Assembly (NCBI GenBank): GCA_018376135.1
Contig: JAHABX010000031.1
Location: 1 to 36,338, forward strand
Origin: Clostridiales bacterium
GTDB lineage: Bacteria; Bacillota; Clostridia; Lachnospirales; Lachnospiraceae
Direction: 5' to 3'
DNA length: 36,338 nucleotides
This document shows positions 7,481-16,422 of the stretch, piece after piece. The position numbers and the translations under genes were made by a program. The notes below the pieces were generated by a model. That model did no database searches and had not been told where the DNA came from. It saw only the letters and a list, made by a program, of their open reading frames with translations. Every line of letters starts with the position of its first letter. Within the stretch, counting starts at the first letter, position 1.

Positions 7481-8155
7481 ATGAGGCTTCTGGTTGTAGA
7501 GGATGAGCAGGATCTGCAGGGAATTATTAAGAAGAGGCTGGTTCGGGAGAATTACAGTGTGGATGCCTGCGGTGATGGCAGAGAGGCACTTGATTATCTT
7601 GCAGTGTCGCCGTATGATGCGGTGATACTGGATATCATGCTGCCGGGAATGTCGGGGATCGAGGTCCTGAAAAGGATCCGCGCGGAAGGAAATCATGTGC
7701 CGGTGCTGTTTCTGACGGCGAGGGACGGCGTCGGAGACCGGGTGGCAGGGCTGGACTGGGGAGCGGATGATTATCTGGTGAAGCCCTTTGCCTTTGAGGA
7801 GCTGCTGGCAAGGATCCGGGTCATGCTGCGCAGAAGGTCAGAGATACCTGCGGATGAGCTTGTTCTGGCGAATCTGAAGGTGGATGTGCGCAGTCATACC
7901 GTATTCAGGAATGGAGAAAAACTGGAATTATCAGGAAAAGAATTTGCCGTACTGGAATATCTGATGCGCAATCAGGGAAGAGTCTTATCAAGGGAACAGA
8001 TCGAACAGCATGTGTGGAATTTTGATTATGAGGGTGCTTCCAATATGGTAGATGTATATATCCGGTATCTGCGACGGAAGATCGATGAAGGGTATGACAG
8101 AAAGCTGATCCATACCGTTCGGGGAGCCGGATATGTGATGAGGGAACAGCCATGA
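7481..8155 (+). CDS. OmpR/PhoB-type response regulator
   Basis: This 224-residue cytoplasmic DNA-binding response regulator has a receiver domain at about residues 1-115. Acidic residues E7, D8 and E9 lie in VVEDEQ, with phospho-acceptor D51 (VILDIMLPGMSG), T79 and K101 (KPF). A C-terminal winged-helix domain of the OmpR/PhoB class spans about 125-222 (EKLELSGKEFAVLEYL, NMVDVYIRYLRRKID, VRGAGYVM). The GGGGTGAG site is 8 nt before the ATG. The last four bases overlap the kinase start (ATGA), so the two are translationally coupled. It is presumably activated by the adjacent kinase. The regulon is unknown. Confidence 0.95.
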   Translation: MRLLVVEDEQDLQGIIKKRLVRENYSVDACGDGREALDYLAVSPYDAVILDIMLPGMSGIEVLKRIRAEGNHVPVLFLTARDGVGDRVAGLDWGADDYLVKPFAFEELLARIRVMLRRRSEIPADELVLANLKVDVRSHTVFRNGEKLELSGKEFAVLEYLMRNQGRVLSREQIEQHVWNFDYEGASNMVDVYIRYLRRKIDEGYDRKLIHTVRGAGYVMREQP

Positions 8156-9495
8156 GCCGGATGTCGATCAAATGGAAGGTGACCCTGTGGTATGCAGGGA
8201 TGTTCGTACTGCTGGCAGCGCTGCTGTTCGGATTTATCGCAGTCATGTCCGATCAGCTGCTCCGCTCGGAATCAGCTTCCCGGCTGGAGGATGCGGTGTG
8301 GGATTTTCTGGAGGAGATCGATGCGGAAGACGGAAGCTATCGGCTGGATGAGGATCTCCGCTTCTATGAAAATGGTGTCGTGTTCAGTCTCTATGATGAG
8401 GAGGGACGGCTGCTTGCCGGAAGCGTGCCGGAGGCATTTCCGGCGGATACCATGCTGAAGGCGTATGCGGCTCAGAAGATATCTGCTTCCACCGGGAAGT
8501 GGACTGTCTATGATGCGGCGGTTCCCTGCGGAAACGGCAGGGTGCTGTGGGTGCGCGGGGTCTATGAGGCGGATACCCTGACCCAGGTGGAGCGGATGTT
8601 TTTCCGGATGCTTATGTTTGCCTGCCCGCTGCTTGTCCTGCTTGCTCTGGCGGTAGGGTATTCCATTACCAGAAGGGCACTGCTCCCGATAGAGGAGATC
8701 CGCCGGACGGCGGAGGAGATCGAAAGCGGCAGTGATCTTCGCCGCAGGATCCCCACAGAGCGTGCGGCAGGAGAGGTGCGGCAGCTGGCAGATACGTTCA
8801 ATCGGATGTTTACCCGGCTGGAAATGTCCTTTGAAAAGGAACGGCAGTTTACTTCGGATGCATCCCATGAGCTGCGCACACCGGTATCGGTGATCTTGTC
8901 CCAGTCAGAATACGCTCTTCTGCCGGGAACTGCCCAGGAGGAGCAAAGAGAGGGACTGGAGGTGATCTTAAAGCAGGCGAAGGGAATGTCCTCACTGATC
9001 TCAGAGCTTCTGTTTCTGGCAAGGATGGATCATGGCAGAGAGCGTTTGGAGAAAAAGCCTCTGGATATAGGTATGGCAGCGTTGGAAGCGCTGGAGGATA
9101 TCCGCAGAAAGGCGGCAGAACGCAGAATCGAGCTGCAGCCAAAGATACAGCCGGGGATTCTGATCGACGGTGACAGAGACAGTCTGATGAGAGTGTTCCG
9201 CAATCTGCTGGAAAATGCAGTGCAGTACGGGCGTGAGGGCGGTTTTGTCCGTCTGTCGGTCGGGAAAGAGGAAGGCACAGTGGTCTGCCGGGTGGAGGAC
9301 AATGGAATCGGGATTGGAGAAGAGCATCTGGAACGGATTTGGGACCGGTTCTATCGGGTGGAAAAATCCAGAAGCTCTGCCGGGAATTCCGGGTTGGGAC
9401 TGTCCATGGTGAAATGGATCGTGGAGGAGCACGGAGGAACCATAGAGGTGGAGAGTACGCCGGGAAGGGGAAGCTGTTTTACGATCCGGCTGTGA
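8152..9495 (+). CDS. Two-component sensor histidine kinase
   Basis: This is a 447-residue membrane histidine kinase. TM1 is about residues 9-33, an extracytoplasmic sensor region covers about 34-150, TM2 is about 152-174 and a HAMP segment is about 175-226. The HisKA domain carries phospho-acceptor H239 (SDASHELRTP). The HATPase domain has an N-box (N351, N355), G1 DNGIG (383-387), an F-box (FYR, ~400) and G2 GLGL (414-417). All catalytic motifs are intact. It overlaps the response regulator by 4 bp. The ~115-residue sensor loop has no recognisable domain, so the signal is not predictable; the overall layout is like CusS/ArlS-type kinases. Confidence 0.95.
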   Translation: MSRMSIKWKVTLWYAGMFVLLAALLFGFIAVMSDQLLRSESASRLEDAVWDFLEEIDAEDGSYRLDEDLRFYENGVVFSLYDEEGRLLAGSVPEAFPADTMLKAYAAQKISASTGKWTVYDAAVPCGNGRVLWVRGVYEADTLTQVERMFFRMLMFACPLLVLLALAVGYSITRRALLPIEEIRRTAEEIESGSDLRRRIPTERAAGEVRQLADTFNRMFTRLEMSFEKERQFTSDASHELRTPVSVILSQSEYALLPGTAQEEQREGLEVILKQAKGMSSLISELLFLARMDHGRERLEKKPLDIGMAALEALEDIRRKAAERRIELQPKIQPGILIDGDRDSLMRVFRNLLENAVQYGREGGFVRLSVGKEEGTVVCRVEDNGIGIGEEHLERIWDRFYRVEKSRSSAGNSGLGLSMVKWIVEEHGGTIEVESTPGRGSCFTIRL

Positions 9496-9519
9496 CGGAA
9501 GAAAATGCATACGCGCTCC

Positions 9520-9548
9520 TTGACAGGGTCTTTTCTTTGCCATATACT
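9520..9548 (+). promoter_or_regulatory. Strong sigma-A promoter of prfC
   Basis: A consensus TTGACA (9520-9525), a 17-bp spacer and TATACT (9543-9548) lie 44 nt upstream of the prfC start, within the short gap after the kinase gene. This makes prfC independently transcribed. Confidence 0.88.
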
Positions 9549-9592
9549 GAGATGGATTATGTGTAGAGAGCAGCACGACAGGAGGAAATATC

Positions 9593-11176
9593 GTGGCAGA
9601 TATAAGGAAAGAGATAGAGAAAAGACGGACTTTTGCGATCATATCCCATCCGGATGCGGGTAAGACAACTCTGACGGAAAAGTTCTTATTATATGGAGGA
9701 GCCATCAATCTGGCAGGCTCTGTCAAGGGAAAGGCAACAGCCAGACATGCGGTGTCGGACTGGATGGAGATCGAGAAGGAGAGAGGTATTTCCGTAACCT
9801 CCTCGGTTCTTCAGTTCAACTATGACAATTACTGTATTAATATTCTGGATACACCGGGACATCAGGATTTCTCGGAGGATACGTACCGTACCCTCATGGC
9901 AGCGGACTCGGCGGTCATGGTCATCGATGGATCCAAGGGTGTGGAGGCGCAGACCAGAAAGCTGTTCAAGGTATGTGTCATGCGTCATATTCCGATCTTC
10001 ACCTTTATCAATAAGATGGACCGTGACGCCATGGATACCTATGAGCTTCTGGATGATATTGAGAAGGAGCTGGGCATTGCAACCTGCCCCATCAACTGGC
10101 CCATTGGTTCCGGTAAGGAATTCAAGGGAGTCTTTGACCGGGAAAGCCAGAAGATCCATGTGTTCTCTGATACGGAGAAGGGAACCAAAGAAGGCGAGGA
10201 TCTGGTGCTTACGCTGGAGGAAGCAGACGGAGTGCTTTTAGAAGGACAGAAGGAAAAGCTCATGGACGAGATTGACCTTCTGGACGGCGCAAGTGCAGAG
10301 TTCGATCAGGAGCTGGTGGACAAAGGAGAGCTGTCTCCGGTGTTTTTCGGTTCTGCGCTGACCAACTTTGGCGTGGAGATATTCCTGAAGCATTTCCTTC
10401 AGATGACCACCTCACCCCTTCCGAGAAAAGCGGATGTGGGTATTATTGATCCAATTGAAGAAGGCTTCTCAGGATTTATATTTAAGATCCAGGCAAATAT
10501 GAACAAGGCACACAGAGACCGTATTGCATTCATGCGTATCTGCTCCGGTAAGTTCGAGGCAGGCATGGAGGTGACCCATGTGCAGGAGAATAAGAAGATC
10601 CGGCTGTCCCAGCCGCAGCAGATGATGGCTCAGGACCGCAAGATCGTGGAGGAGGCTTATGCCGGCGATATCATCGGATTGTTTGATCCGGGCATCTTCT
10701 CCATCGGAGATACGGTCTGTATGCCGTCCCGGAGGATCCAGTATGAGGGAATCCCCACCTTTGCACCGGAGCATTTTGCCAGAGTGCGTCAGGTGGATAC
10801 CATGAAGAGAAAGCAGTTCGTTAAGGGGATCGAGCAGATCGCACAGGAAGGTGCGATCCAGATCTTCCAGGAGTACAACACGGGTATGGAGGAGATCATC
10901 GTGGGAGTGGTCGGTGTCCTTCAGTTCGATGTGCTGAAATATCGTCTGAATAACGAATATAATGTGGAGATCCGTCTGGAAAACCTGCCGTATGAGCATA
11001 TCCGCTGGATCGAGAACGAGGAGATTGATCTGGATAAGATCAGCGGAACCTCAGATATGAAGAAGATCCGTGATCTGAAGGGCAGACCGCTTCTGATCTG
11101 GGTGAACAGCTGGAGTATCGGTATGACGCTGGATCGTAACCCGGGATTGGAACTGAGCGAATTTGGACGCTCATAG
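9593..11176 (+). CDS. prfC: Peptide chain release factor 3
   Basis: This 527-residue translational GTPase (RF3) recycles RF1/RF2 from the ribosome after peptide release. The GTPase motifs are G1 SHPDAGKTT (18-26), the switch region ERGISVTSS (62-71), G3 DTPGH (86-90) and G4 NKMD (140-143). The length and the domain II/III sequence match the RF3 family rather than EF-G. It starts at GTG with a near-perfect AGGAGGAAATATC ribosome site, and has a consensus promoter of its own. No downstream partner is co-oriented closely enough to be clearly in the same operon. Confidence 0.97.
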   Translation: MADIRKEIEKRRTFAIISHPDAGKTTLTEKFLLYGGAINLAGSVKGKATARHAVSDWMEIEKERGISVTSSVLQFNYDNYCINILDTPGHQDFSEDTYRTLMAADSAVMVIDGSKGVEAQTRKLFKVCVMRHIPIFTFINKMDRDAMDTYELLDDIEKELGIATCPINWPIGSGKEFKGVFDRESQKIHVFSDTEKGTKEGEDLVLTLEEADGVLLEGQKEKLMDEIDLLDGASAEFDQELVDKGELSPVFFGSALTNFGVEIFLKHFLQMTTSPLPRKADVGIIDPIEEGFSGFIFKIQANMNKAHRDRIAFMRICSGKFEAGMEVTHVQENKKIRLSQPQQMMAQDRKIVEEAYAGDIIGLFDPGIFSIGDTVCMPSRRIQYEGIPTFAPEHFARVRQVDTMKRKQFVKGIEQIAQEGAIQIFQEYNTGMEEIIVGVVGVLQFDVLKYRLNNEYNVEIRLENLPYEHIRWIENEEIDLDKISGTSDMKKIRDLKGRPLLIWVNSWSIGMTLDRNPGLELSEFGRS

Positions 11177-11181
11177 GAATG

Positions 11182-11230
11182 GAAAGGGGACCGGGCACAG
11201 GGGACGTGTCTCATGCAAAAAACCCTTTTC
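11182..11230 (+). terminator. Possible terminator / repeat-like hairpin after prfC
   Basis: AAAGGG (11183-11188) can pair with CCCTTT (11223-11228). Between them lies a GGGGAC-rich stretch with the AGGGGAC motif repeated (GGGGACCGGGCACAGGGGAC, 11186-11205). The outer stem is only 6 bp and overlaps the next promoter. This may be a weak terminator or a degenerate repetitive element. Confidence 0.35.
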
Positions 11231-11254
11231 AAAGCTGTTAAGGTTTGTTATACT
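11226..11254 (+). promoter_or_regulatory. Promoter of the Asp23 gene
   Basis: TTTTCA (11226-11231), exactly 17 bp and TATACT (11249-11254) lie about 48 nt before the ATG at 11302. The -10 is the same TATACT used by prfC and the amino acid ABC operon. Confidence 0.55.
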
Positions 11255-11301
11255 ATAAGATAATGAAAACCAATGTGATTGTGAACTTGGGAGGTATTGG
11301 G

Positions 11302-11676
11302 ATGGAAAAATTAGACAGAGCGACACATGCGCTTCAGATCGACGGAGACAGAGGGGAAGTGCAGATTGCTGATGAGGTAGTTGCGATCATCGCCGGTATG
11401 GCAGCGACAGAGATCAAGGGGGTTGCTTCTATGGCGGGCAACATCAAGAATGAGCTGGTTGCCAAGATGGGGATGAAGACACTGTCCAAGGGCGTGAAGG
11501 TGGAAGTTACCGATACCGATGTAAAGGTAGACCTGGCGCTCAATCTGGCATTTGAGGCGAATATTCTGGAGGTGTCCGGAATTGTACAGGAAAAAGTAAA
11601 ATCAGCCATTGAAAGTATGACAGGCATGCAGGTGTCCGAAGTAAATGTGCGTGTTGCCGGAGTGGTATTGGAGTAA
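11302..11676 (+). CDS. Asp23/Gls24 family envelope stress-response protein
   Basis: This 124-residue protein of the Asp23/Gls24 family is cytoplasmic and often membrane-associated in Firmicutes, where it is linked to cell-envelope homeostasis. The family pattern is visible in GEVQIADEVVAIIAGMAATEIKGVASM (two segments), a central LSKGVKVEVTDTDVKVDLAL and the C-terminal MTGMQVSEVNVRVAGVVLE. The frame is open from 11245, but a GGGAGG site 8 nt before the ATG at 11302 decides the start. A terminator follows within 25 nt, so it is monocistronic. Its position just before nusB is common in Clostridia. Confidence 0.92.
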   Translation: MEKLDRATHALQIDGDRGEVQIADEVVAIIAGMAATEIKGVASMAGNIKNELVAKMGMKTLSKGVKVEVTDTDVKVDLALNLAFEANILEVSGIVQEKVKSAIESMTGMQVSEVNVRVAGVVLE

Positions 11677-11699
11677 AAAATCAGGACAAAAGTGAAGGA

Positions 11700-11727
11700 G
11701 GGATGTCTTTGAGGACATCCCTTTTGT
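11700..11727 (+). terminator. Intrinsic terminator after the Asp23 gene
   Basis: GGGATGTC (11700-11707) and GACATCCC (11714-11721) form a perfect 8-bp stem with loop TTTGAG, followed by TTTTGTT. Confidence 0.88.
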
Positions 11728-11791
11728 TCCTTTAAAGGGATGACAGGTTTTGACAGCGGATTCCCGGAAGGAACAGGATGCGGAGGATAGA

Positions 11792-12202
11792 ATGAAGAGA
11801 AGAGAATTAAGAGAATGTGTTTTTCAGCTTCTGTTTCGTGTGGAATTTAACGGACAGGAAGAGATGCAGGGGCAGATCGGCATGTTTGTGGACAATATAA
11901 AGGAAGAGACAGAAGTGCGGGCGGAGGATGAGGCATATATCTCCGGCAAATATGCAAAGATCATGGAGAAGCTTCCTGAAATCGACGCCATGCTGGACGG
12001 TGTGTCCAAAGGCTGGAAGACCTCCCGTATGGGAAAGGTGGAGCTGACGATTCTGCGACTGGCTGTCTATGAGATGAAATATGACGCGGATATCCCGGAA
12101 AAGGTGGCGATCAACGAGGCGGTGGAGCTTTCCAAAAAGTTCGGTGGAGACGATTCTCCTGCCTTTATCAACGGAGTGCTGGCGAAGCTGGCTGATAAGT
12201 AA
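11792..12202 (+). CDS. nusB: Transcription antitermination factor NusB
   Basis: This all-helical RNA-binding protein of about 136 residues acts with NusE/S10 at boxA sites, mainly in rRNA transcription. Family features are the N-terminal RRELRECVFQLLF, the central WKTSRMGKVELTILRLAVYEM and the C-terminal VAINEAVELSKKFGGDDSPAFINGVL (two blocks). The frame is open from a TTG at 11750, but CGGAGG placed 6 nt before the ATG at 11792 decides the start. It heads a tight run of housekeeping genes through recN. xseA begins 3 nt after its stop. I could not identify a convincing promoter between the Asp23 terminator and this gene. Confidence 0.95.
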   Translation: MKRRELRECVFQLLFRVEFNGQEEMQGQIGMFVDNIKEETEVRAEDEAYISGKYAKIMEKLPEIDAMLDGVSKGWKTSRMGKVELTILRLAVYEMKYDADIPEKVAINEAVELSKKFGGDDSPAFINGVLAKLADK

Positions 12203-12205
12203 GCA

Positions 12206-13423
12206 ATGACGAAGAATGTATATTCTGTAAAGCAGGTCAATGCCTATATCAAGAATATGTTCGTTCAGGATTTTATGCTGAACCGGATCTATGTGAAGGG
12301 TGAGATCTCCAACTGCAAATACCACACCTCAGGGCATATTTACTTTTCCCTGAAGGATGAGTCGGGGGCCATTGCCTGCGTTATGTTCGCAGGAGACCGC
12401 AAAGGGCTTGCCTTCCGGATGCAGGAGGGGCAGAAGGTTATTGTGCTTGGCAGTGTCAGCGTCTATGAGAGGGACGGAAAGTATCAGCTCTATGCAAAGG
12501 AAGTGGTGCCGGACGGAGCGGGAGCACTGTATCAGCGGTATGAGCAGCTGAAGCGGGAGCTGGAGGAGATGGGCATGTTTGCCCCCCAGTTCAAGCAGCC
12601 GATTCCGGCATACAGCCAGAGAATTGGGATCGTGACGGCACCCACAGGTGCGGCGATCCGTGATATTATGAATATTTCACGCAGGCGGAATCCCTACGTG
12701 CAGCTGATCCTGTATCCGGCACTGGTGCAGGGAGAGCAGGCGGCGCCCAGTATCGTGAAGGGGATCCGGACACTGGATGACTATGGTGTGGATGTGATGA
12801 TCGTAGGTCGGGGCGGAGGGTCCATCGAGGATCTGTGGGCTTTCAACGAAGAGACGGTTGCCCGTGCAATCTTTGAATGCAGAACGCCGGTGATCTCGGC
12901 AGTCGGTCATGAGACGGATACGACCATTGCGGATTATGTGGCGGATCTGAGGGCACCGACCCCGTCTGCGGCAGCAGAGCTGGCGGTGACAGATGTGCAG
13001 CAGCTTCTGGGACAGCTGGAGCTGTACCGCAACCAGCTTGCGGACCGGCTGGAGCAGCGGATCAACTGGCTTCGTCAGAGGCTGGAGAACAGGAAGCTTC
13101 TGCTGCAGCATAAAAGTCCTCAGTACCGGCTGAATGAGAAGAGGATGTACGCAGCGGAGCTTGCAGACCGGCTGGAGCAGCGGATGAAATGGAAGCTGGA
13201 GGACAGCAGGCACAGGATGCAGATCCAGGCAGAGAGGCTGGACGGGCTGTCTCCGCTGAAGAAGCTTTTGCAGGGGTATTCCTATACAGAGGATTCCGGC
13301 GGAAAAGCACTTCGCAGCATCAGCCAGACCGCTGTGGGAGAACCGGTCACGATTCATGTTACCGATGGAAGGATCGTGGCACGGACGGAGAAAACGGAGC
13401 CGTTGGAAAGGAGTCTGGGATAA
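12206..13423 (+). CDS. xseA: Exodeoxyribonuclease VII large subunit
   Basis: This 405-residue subunit is the catalytic part of exonuclease VII, which degrades single-stranded DNA from both ends. An N-terminal OB-fold spans about residues 1-105 (VKGEISNCKYHTSGHIYFSL). The catalytic domain has APTGAAIRDI (145-154), GRGGGSIEDLWAFNEE (201-216) and GHETDTTIADYVADLRAPTP (234-253). A coiled-coil region covers about 265-350, and a short C-terminal domain binds XseB. The ATG lies 3 nt after the nusB stop with only a weak ribosome site, suggesting coupling. Its stop overlaps the xseB start (TAATG). Confidence 0.96.
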   Translation: MTKNVYSVKQVNAYIKNMFVQDFMLNRIYVKGEISNCKYHTSGHIYFSLKDESGAIACVMFAGDRKGLAFRMQEGQKVIVLGSVSVYERDGKYQLYAKEVVPDGAGALYQRYEQLKRELEEMGMFAPQFKQPIPAYSQRIGIVTAPTGAAIRDIMNISRRRNPYVQLILYPALVQGEQAAPSIVKGIRTLDDYGVDVMIVGRGGGSIEDLWAFNEETVARAIFECRTPVISAVGHETDTTIADYVADLRAPTPSAAAELAVTDVQQLLGQLELYRNQLADRLEQRINWLRQRLENRKLLLQHKSPQYRLNEKRMYAAELADRLEQRMKWKLEDSRHRMQIQAERLDGLSPLKKLLQGYSYTEDSGGKALRSISQTAVGEPVTIHVTDGRIVARTEKTEPLERSLG

Positions 13424-13644
13424 TGGCAGACAAAGAGAAGGAAGAATTCCGTCTGGAGGACGGATTCCGTAGGATAGAAGCTCTTCTGGAAAAGCTGGGA
13501 GATAAGGATACCTCTCTGGAGGATTCCTTTGCGCTGTATCAGGAGGGCATGAAGCTTTTGAAGATCTGTAATGAGAAGATCGACCGTGTGGAGAAGCAGA
13601 TGCTTCTGATTGATGAGGAGGGACAGATCCATGAATTTTCGTGA
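13423..13644 (+). CDS. xseB: Exodeoxyribonuclease VII small subunit
   Basis: This 73-residue helical-hairpin protein binds several copies to each XseA. The family core is FRLEDGFRRIEALLEKL followed by LEDSFALYQEGMKLLKICNE. The start is fixed by the TAATG overlap with the xseA stop. Its last 14 bases overlap ispA, which uses the AGGAGGG inside this gene as its ribosome site. The length is normal for the family (70-80 residues). Confidence 0.94.
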   Translation: MADKEKEEFRLEDGFRRIEALLEKLGDKDTSLEDSFALYQEGMKLLKICNEKIDRVEKQMLLIDEEGQIHEFS

Positions 13645-14518
13645 GGAACAAAGGAGCAGGACTCAGTGGACGGAAGAAGTGATCAGGGAGTTTCTTCCGG
13701 AGGAGACGGGCTATCAGAAGGACATTATGGAGGCGATGAATTACAGCGTAATGGCTGGCGGCAAGCGTCTGCGCCCCCTGATGATGTATGAGACCTACCG
13801 GATGTTCGGAGGAACAGGCGAGGTGATCCGTCCGTTTATGGCGGCGATGGAGATGATTCATACCTATTCTCTGGTGCATGATGATCTTCCTGCCATGGAC
13901 AACGATGAGTACCGCCGGGGCAAGCTGACAACCCATGCAAAGTACGGACATGCCATGGGAGTTCTGGCTGGTGACGGGCTTTTGAATTATGCATACGAGA
14001 CTGCAGCTTCGGCATTTGACTGTGGCGAGGATGCGAAGAAAGTGGCAAAGGCGCTGCAGGTACTGGCGAAAAAGTCAGGTGTCTATGGAATGGTAGGCGG
14101 TCAGGTGGTAGATGTGCAGTCTACCGGCTCCCGAATCTCACAGGAACGCCTGGATTTTATTTACAGTCTGAAAACGGGAGCGCTTCTGGAGGGCTCCATG
14201 ATGGTGGGAGCGATCCTTGCCGGGGCATCCGAAGAGGAAGTAAAGGTAGTGGAGCAGATCGCTTCTGATGTGGGACTTGCATTCCAGATCCGTGACGATA
14301 TTCTGGATGTGACCAGTACCCTGGAGGAGCTGGGGAAACCGGTGCACAGCGATGACAGGAATGAGAAGACCACCTATGTTACCCTGAAGGGACTCGAGCA
14401 GGCCTCCAGAGACGTGGAGGAGGTGTCTGAACGGGCGCTTCAGAATCTTAAGGCGCTTCCATATGAGAACGAATTTTTAACAGAACTGATAAAATCCCTG
14501 ATATACAGAGAAAAGTAG
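13631..14518 (+). CDS. ispA: Geranyl/farnesyl diphosphate synthase (polyprenyl synthetase)
   Basis: This 295-residue short-chain trans-prenyltransferase condenses IPP with DMAPP or GPP to give farnesyl diphosphate for quinone, undecaprenyl and other isoprenoid synthesis. Visible motifs are GKRLRP (44-49), the first aspartate-rich motif DDLPAMD (84-90), GQVVD (157-161), KTGALLEGS (181-189) and the second aspartate motif DDILD (222-226). The start ATG at 13631 sits inside xseB, with AGGAGGG 8 nt upstream; an alternative in-frame start at 13610 is less likely. It is next to dxs, the usual arrangement in Firmicutes. Confidence 0.95.
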   Translation: MNFREEQRSRTQWTEEVIREFLPEETGYQKDIMEAMNYSVMAGGKRLRPLMMYETYRMFGGTGEVIRPFMAAMEMIHTYSLVHDDLPAMDNDEYRRGKLTTHAKYGHAMGVLAGDGLLNYAYETAASAFDCGEDAKKVAKALQVLAKKSGVYGMVGGQVVDVQSTGSRISQERLDFIYSLKTGALLEGSMMVGAILAGASEEEVKVVEQIASDVGLAFQIRDDILDVTSTLEELGKPVHSDDRNEKTTYVTLKGLEQASRDVEEVSERALQNLKALPYENEFLTELIKSLIYREK

Positions 14519-14528
14519 AGGTTGGACC

Positions 14529-16409
14529 ATGGTACTGGAGAAGATTGATCAGGTCAATGATATCAAGAAGATCCCGCCGGAGGATTATGAGACTCTGGCA
14601 GAGGAGATAAGGGAATTCCTGATTGCAAAGATCAGCGAGAGCGGCGGGCATCTGGCATCCAATCTGGGGGTAGTGGAGCTGACGATGGCACTGCATCTGT
14701 GTTTTGACTTTCCCAGAGATAAGGTGGTATGGGATGTGGGACATCAGTCCTATACTCATAAGGTGCTGACCGGACGGAAGGCGGGCTTTGACGAGCTGCG
14801 TAAATATGGCGGCATGAGCGGATTTCCCAAGAGAAAGGAAAGCGACTGTGACTGCTTTGACACCGGGCACAGCTCCACCTCCATATCCGCTGGGATCGGA
14901 CTGGTGGCGGCAAGAGACCTTTTAGGCGGAAATGAGCATGTGATCTCTGTCATCGGTGACGGAGCACTGACCGGAGGGATGGCATATGAAGCATTGAATA
15001 ATGCATCCCAGCTTAAAAAGAATTTTATCATCGTACTCAATGACAACCATATGTCCATTGCGGAAAATGTGGGCGGTATGTCGGAGTATCTGAACGGGCT
15101 TCGTACCAATGAGGTATATACGAATTTTAAAACCGGAGTGGAACAGTCGCTGAACCGGATTCCGGGAGGCGTTCATCTGGCGAATCAGCTGAAGAAGACG
15201 AAGAGCGGCATCAAGCAGCTCTTTATTCCGGGGATGCTGTTCGAGGATATGGGGATCACCTATCTGGGACCGGTGGACGGACATGATATCTCCAGGCTGA
15301 CGGATGTATTTAAGAAGGCGAAGCGTGTGAAGGGTGCGGTTCTGGTCCATGTACTGACGAAGAAGGGCAAGGGCTATGCCCCGGCAGAGAGGCATCCGGC
15401 AAGATTTCACGGAGCGGAGCCCTTTGATATTGAGACCGGTATCCCCAGGAGCAAGAGAAAGAAAGCCAATTATCAGGATGTGTTTTCTACCTGCATGGTG
15501 AAGCTGGGACAGCGCTGCGAGAATGTGGTGGCGATCACTGCGGCGATGCCGGACGGCACCGGACTGAAGCGCTTCAAGAATATTTATCCGGACAGGTTCT
15601 TTGATGTGGGAATTGCCGAGGCGCATGCAGTGACCTTTGCGGCGGGACTGGCAGCAGGCGGAGTGCGTCCGATCTTTGCAGTCTATTCCTCCTTTTTGCA
15701 GAGGGCATATGATCAGATCCTGCATGATGTCTGTATCCAGAATCTGCCGGTGGTATTTGCCATTGACCGGGCAGGACTGGTCGGCAGTGACGGGGAGACC
15801 CATCAGGGGATCTTTGATCTGTCCTACCTGTCCAGCATCCCGAATATGAATATCATGGCGCCCAAGAATAAATGGGAGCTGTCTGATATGCTGAAATTCG
15901 CCGTACAGTTTGACGGTCCCATCGCTCTGCGTTATCCGAGAGGAGAGGCTTATGACGGGCTGAGAGAATTCCGCAGACCGATCCAGTACGGGAAGAGCGA
16001 GATCATCTACGAGGAAGAGGATATTGCGATCCTGGCAGTGGGAAGCATGGTGAAGACGGCGGAGCAGGTACGTAAGAACTTAAAGGAGATCGGATATCAC
16101 TGTACGCTGGTCAACAGTCGTTTTGTGAAGCCCATTGACACGGATGTACTGGATGAGCTGGTCAGGGATCACAGGCTTCTGGTGACCATGGAGGAGAATG
16201 TAAGAAGCGGCGGTTATGGTGAAAAGGTCCGGGATCATGTGCAGGAGCAGGAGCTTCCGGTGAAGGTGCTGAATATTGCAATCCCGGATGAGTATGTGGA
16301 GCATGGCAATGTGGCGCTTCTCTATGAGGAAGTGGGCATCGACCCGGAATCTGTGACGAAACGGATCATTGAAAAGTATGTGACATGCGCGGACTTTGTG
16401 ACAGGATAG
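14529..16409 (+). CDS. dxs: 1-deoxy-D-xylulose-5-phosphate synthase
   Basis: This 626-residue thiamine-diphosphate enzyme makes DXP from pyruvate and glyceraldehyde 3-phosphate, the first step of the MEP isoprenoid route. Motifs are H42 in SGGHLASNLG, DVGHQSYTHKVLTGR (69-83), the ThDP/Mg site GDGALTGGMAYEALNN (143-158), the central pyrimidine-domain DVGIAEAHAVTFAAGLA and a C-terminal transketolase domain (SRFVKPID). The length is usual for the family. It follows ispA by 10 bp and precedes tlyA by 13 bp, linking precursor supply with prenyl elongation in one transcript. Confidence 0.97.
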   Translation: MVLEKIDQVNDIKKIPPEDYETLAEEIREFLIAKISESGGHLASNLGVVELTMALHLCFDFPRDKVVWDVGHQSYTHKVLTGRKAGFDELRKYGGMSGFPKRKESDCDCFDTGHSSTSISAGIGLVAARDLLGGNEHVISVIGDGALTGGMAYEALNNASQLKKNFIIVLNDNHMSIAENVGGMSEYLNGLRTNEVYTNFKTGVEQSLNRIPGGVHLANQLKKTKSGIKQLFIPGMLFEDMGITYLGPVDGHDISRLTDVFKKAKRVKGAVLVHVLTKKGKGYAPAERHPARFHGAEPFDIETGIPRSKRKKANYQDVFSTCMVKLGQRCENVVAITAAMPDGTGLKRFKNIYPDRFFDVGIAEAHAVTFAAGLAAGGVRPIFAVYSSFLQRAYDQILHDVCIQNLPVVFAIDRAGLVGSDGETHQGIFDLSYLSSIPNMNIMAPKNKWELSDMLKFAVQFDGPIALRYPRGEAYDGLREFRRPIQYGKSEIIYEEEDIAILAVGSMVKTAEQVRKNLKEIGYHCTLVNSRFVKPIDTDVLDELVRDHRLLVTMEENVRSGGYGEKVRDHVQEQELPVKVLNIAIPDEYVEHGNVALLYEEVGIDPESVTKRIIEKYVTCADFVTG

Positions 16410-16422
16410 AGGAAATAAAGAT

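Noticed and set aside
12677..13951. A 424-codon minus-strand frame opposite xseA/xseB/ispA
   Set aside because: It is antisense to three well-matched genes, with shadow-like composition and no start signal.
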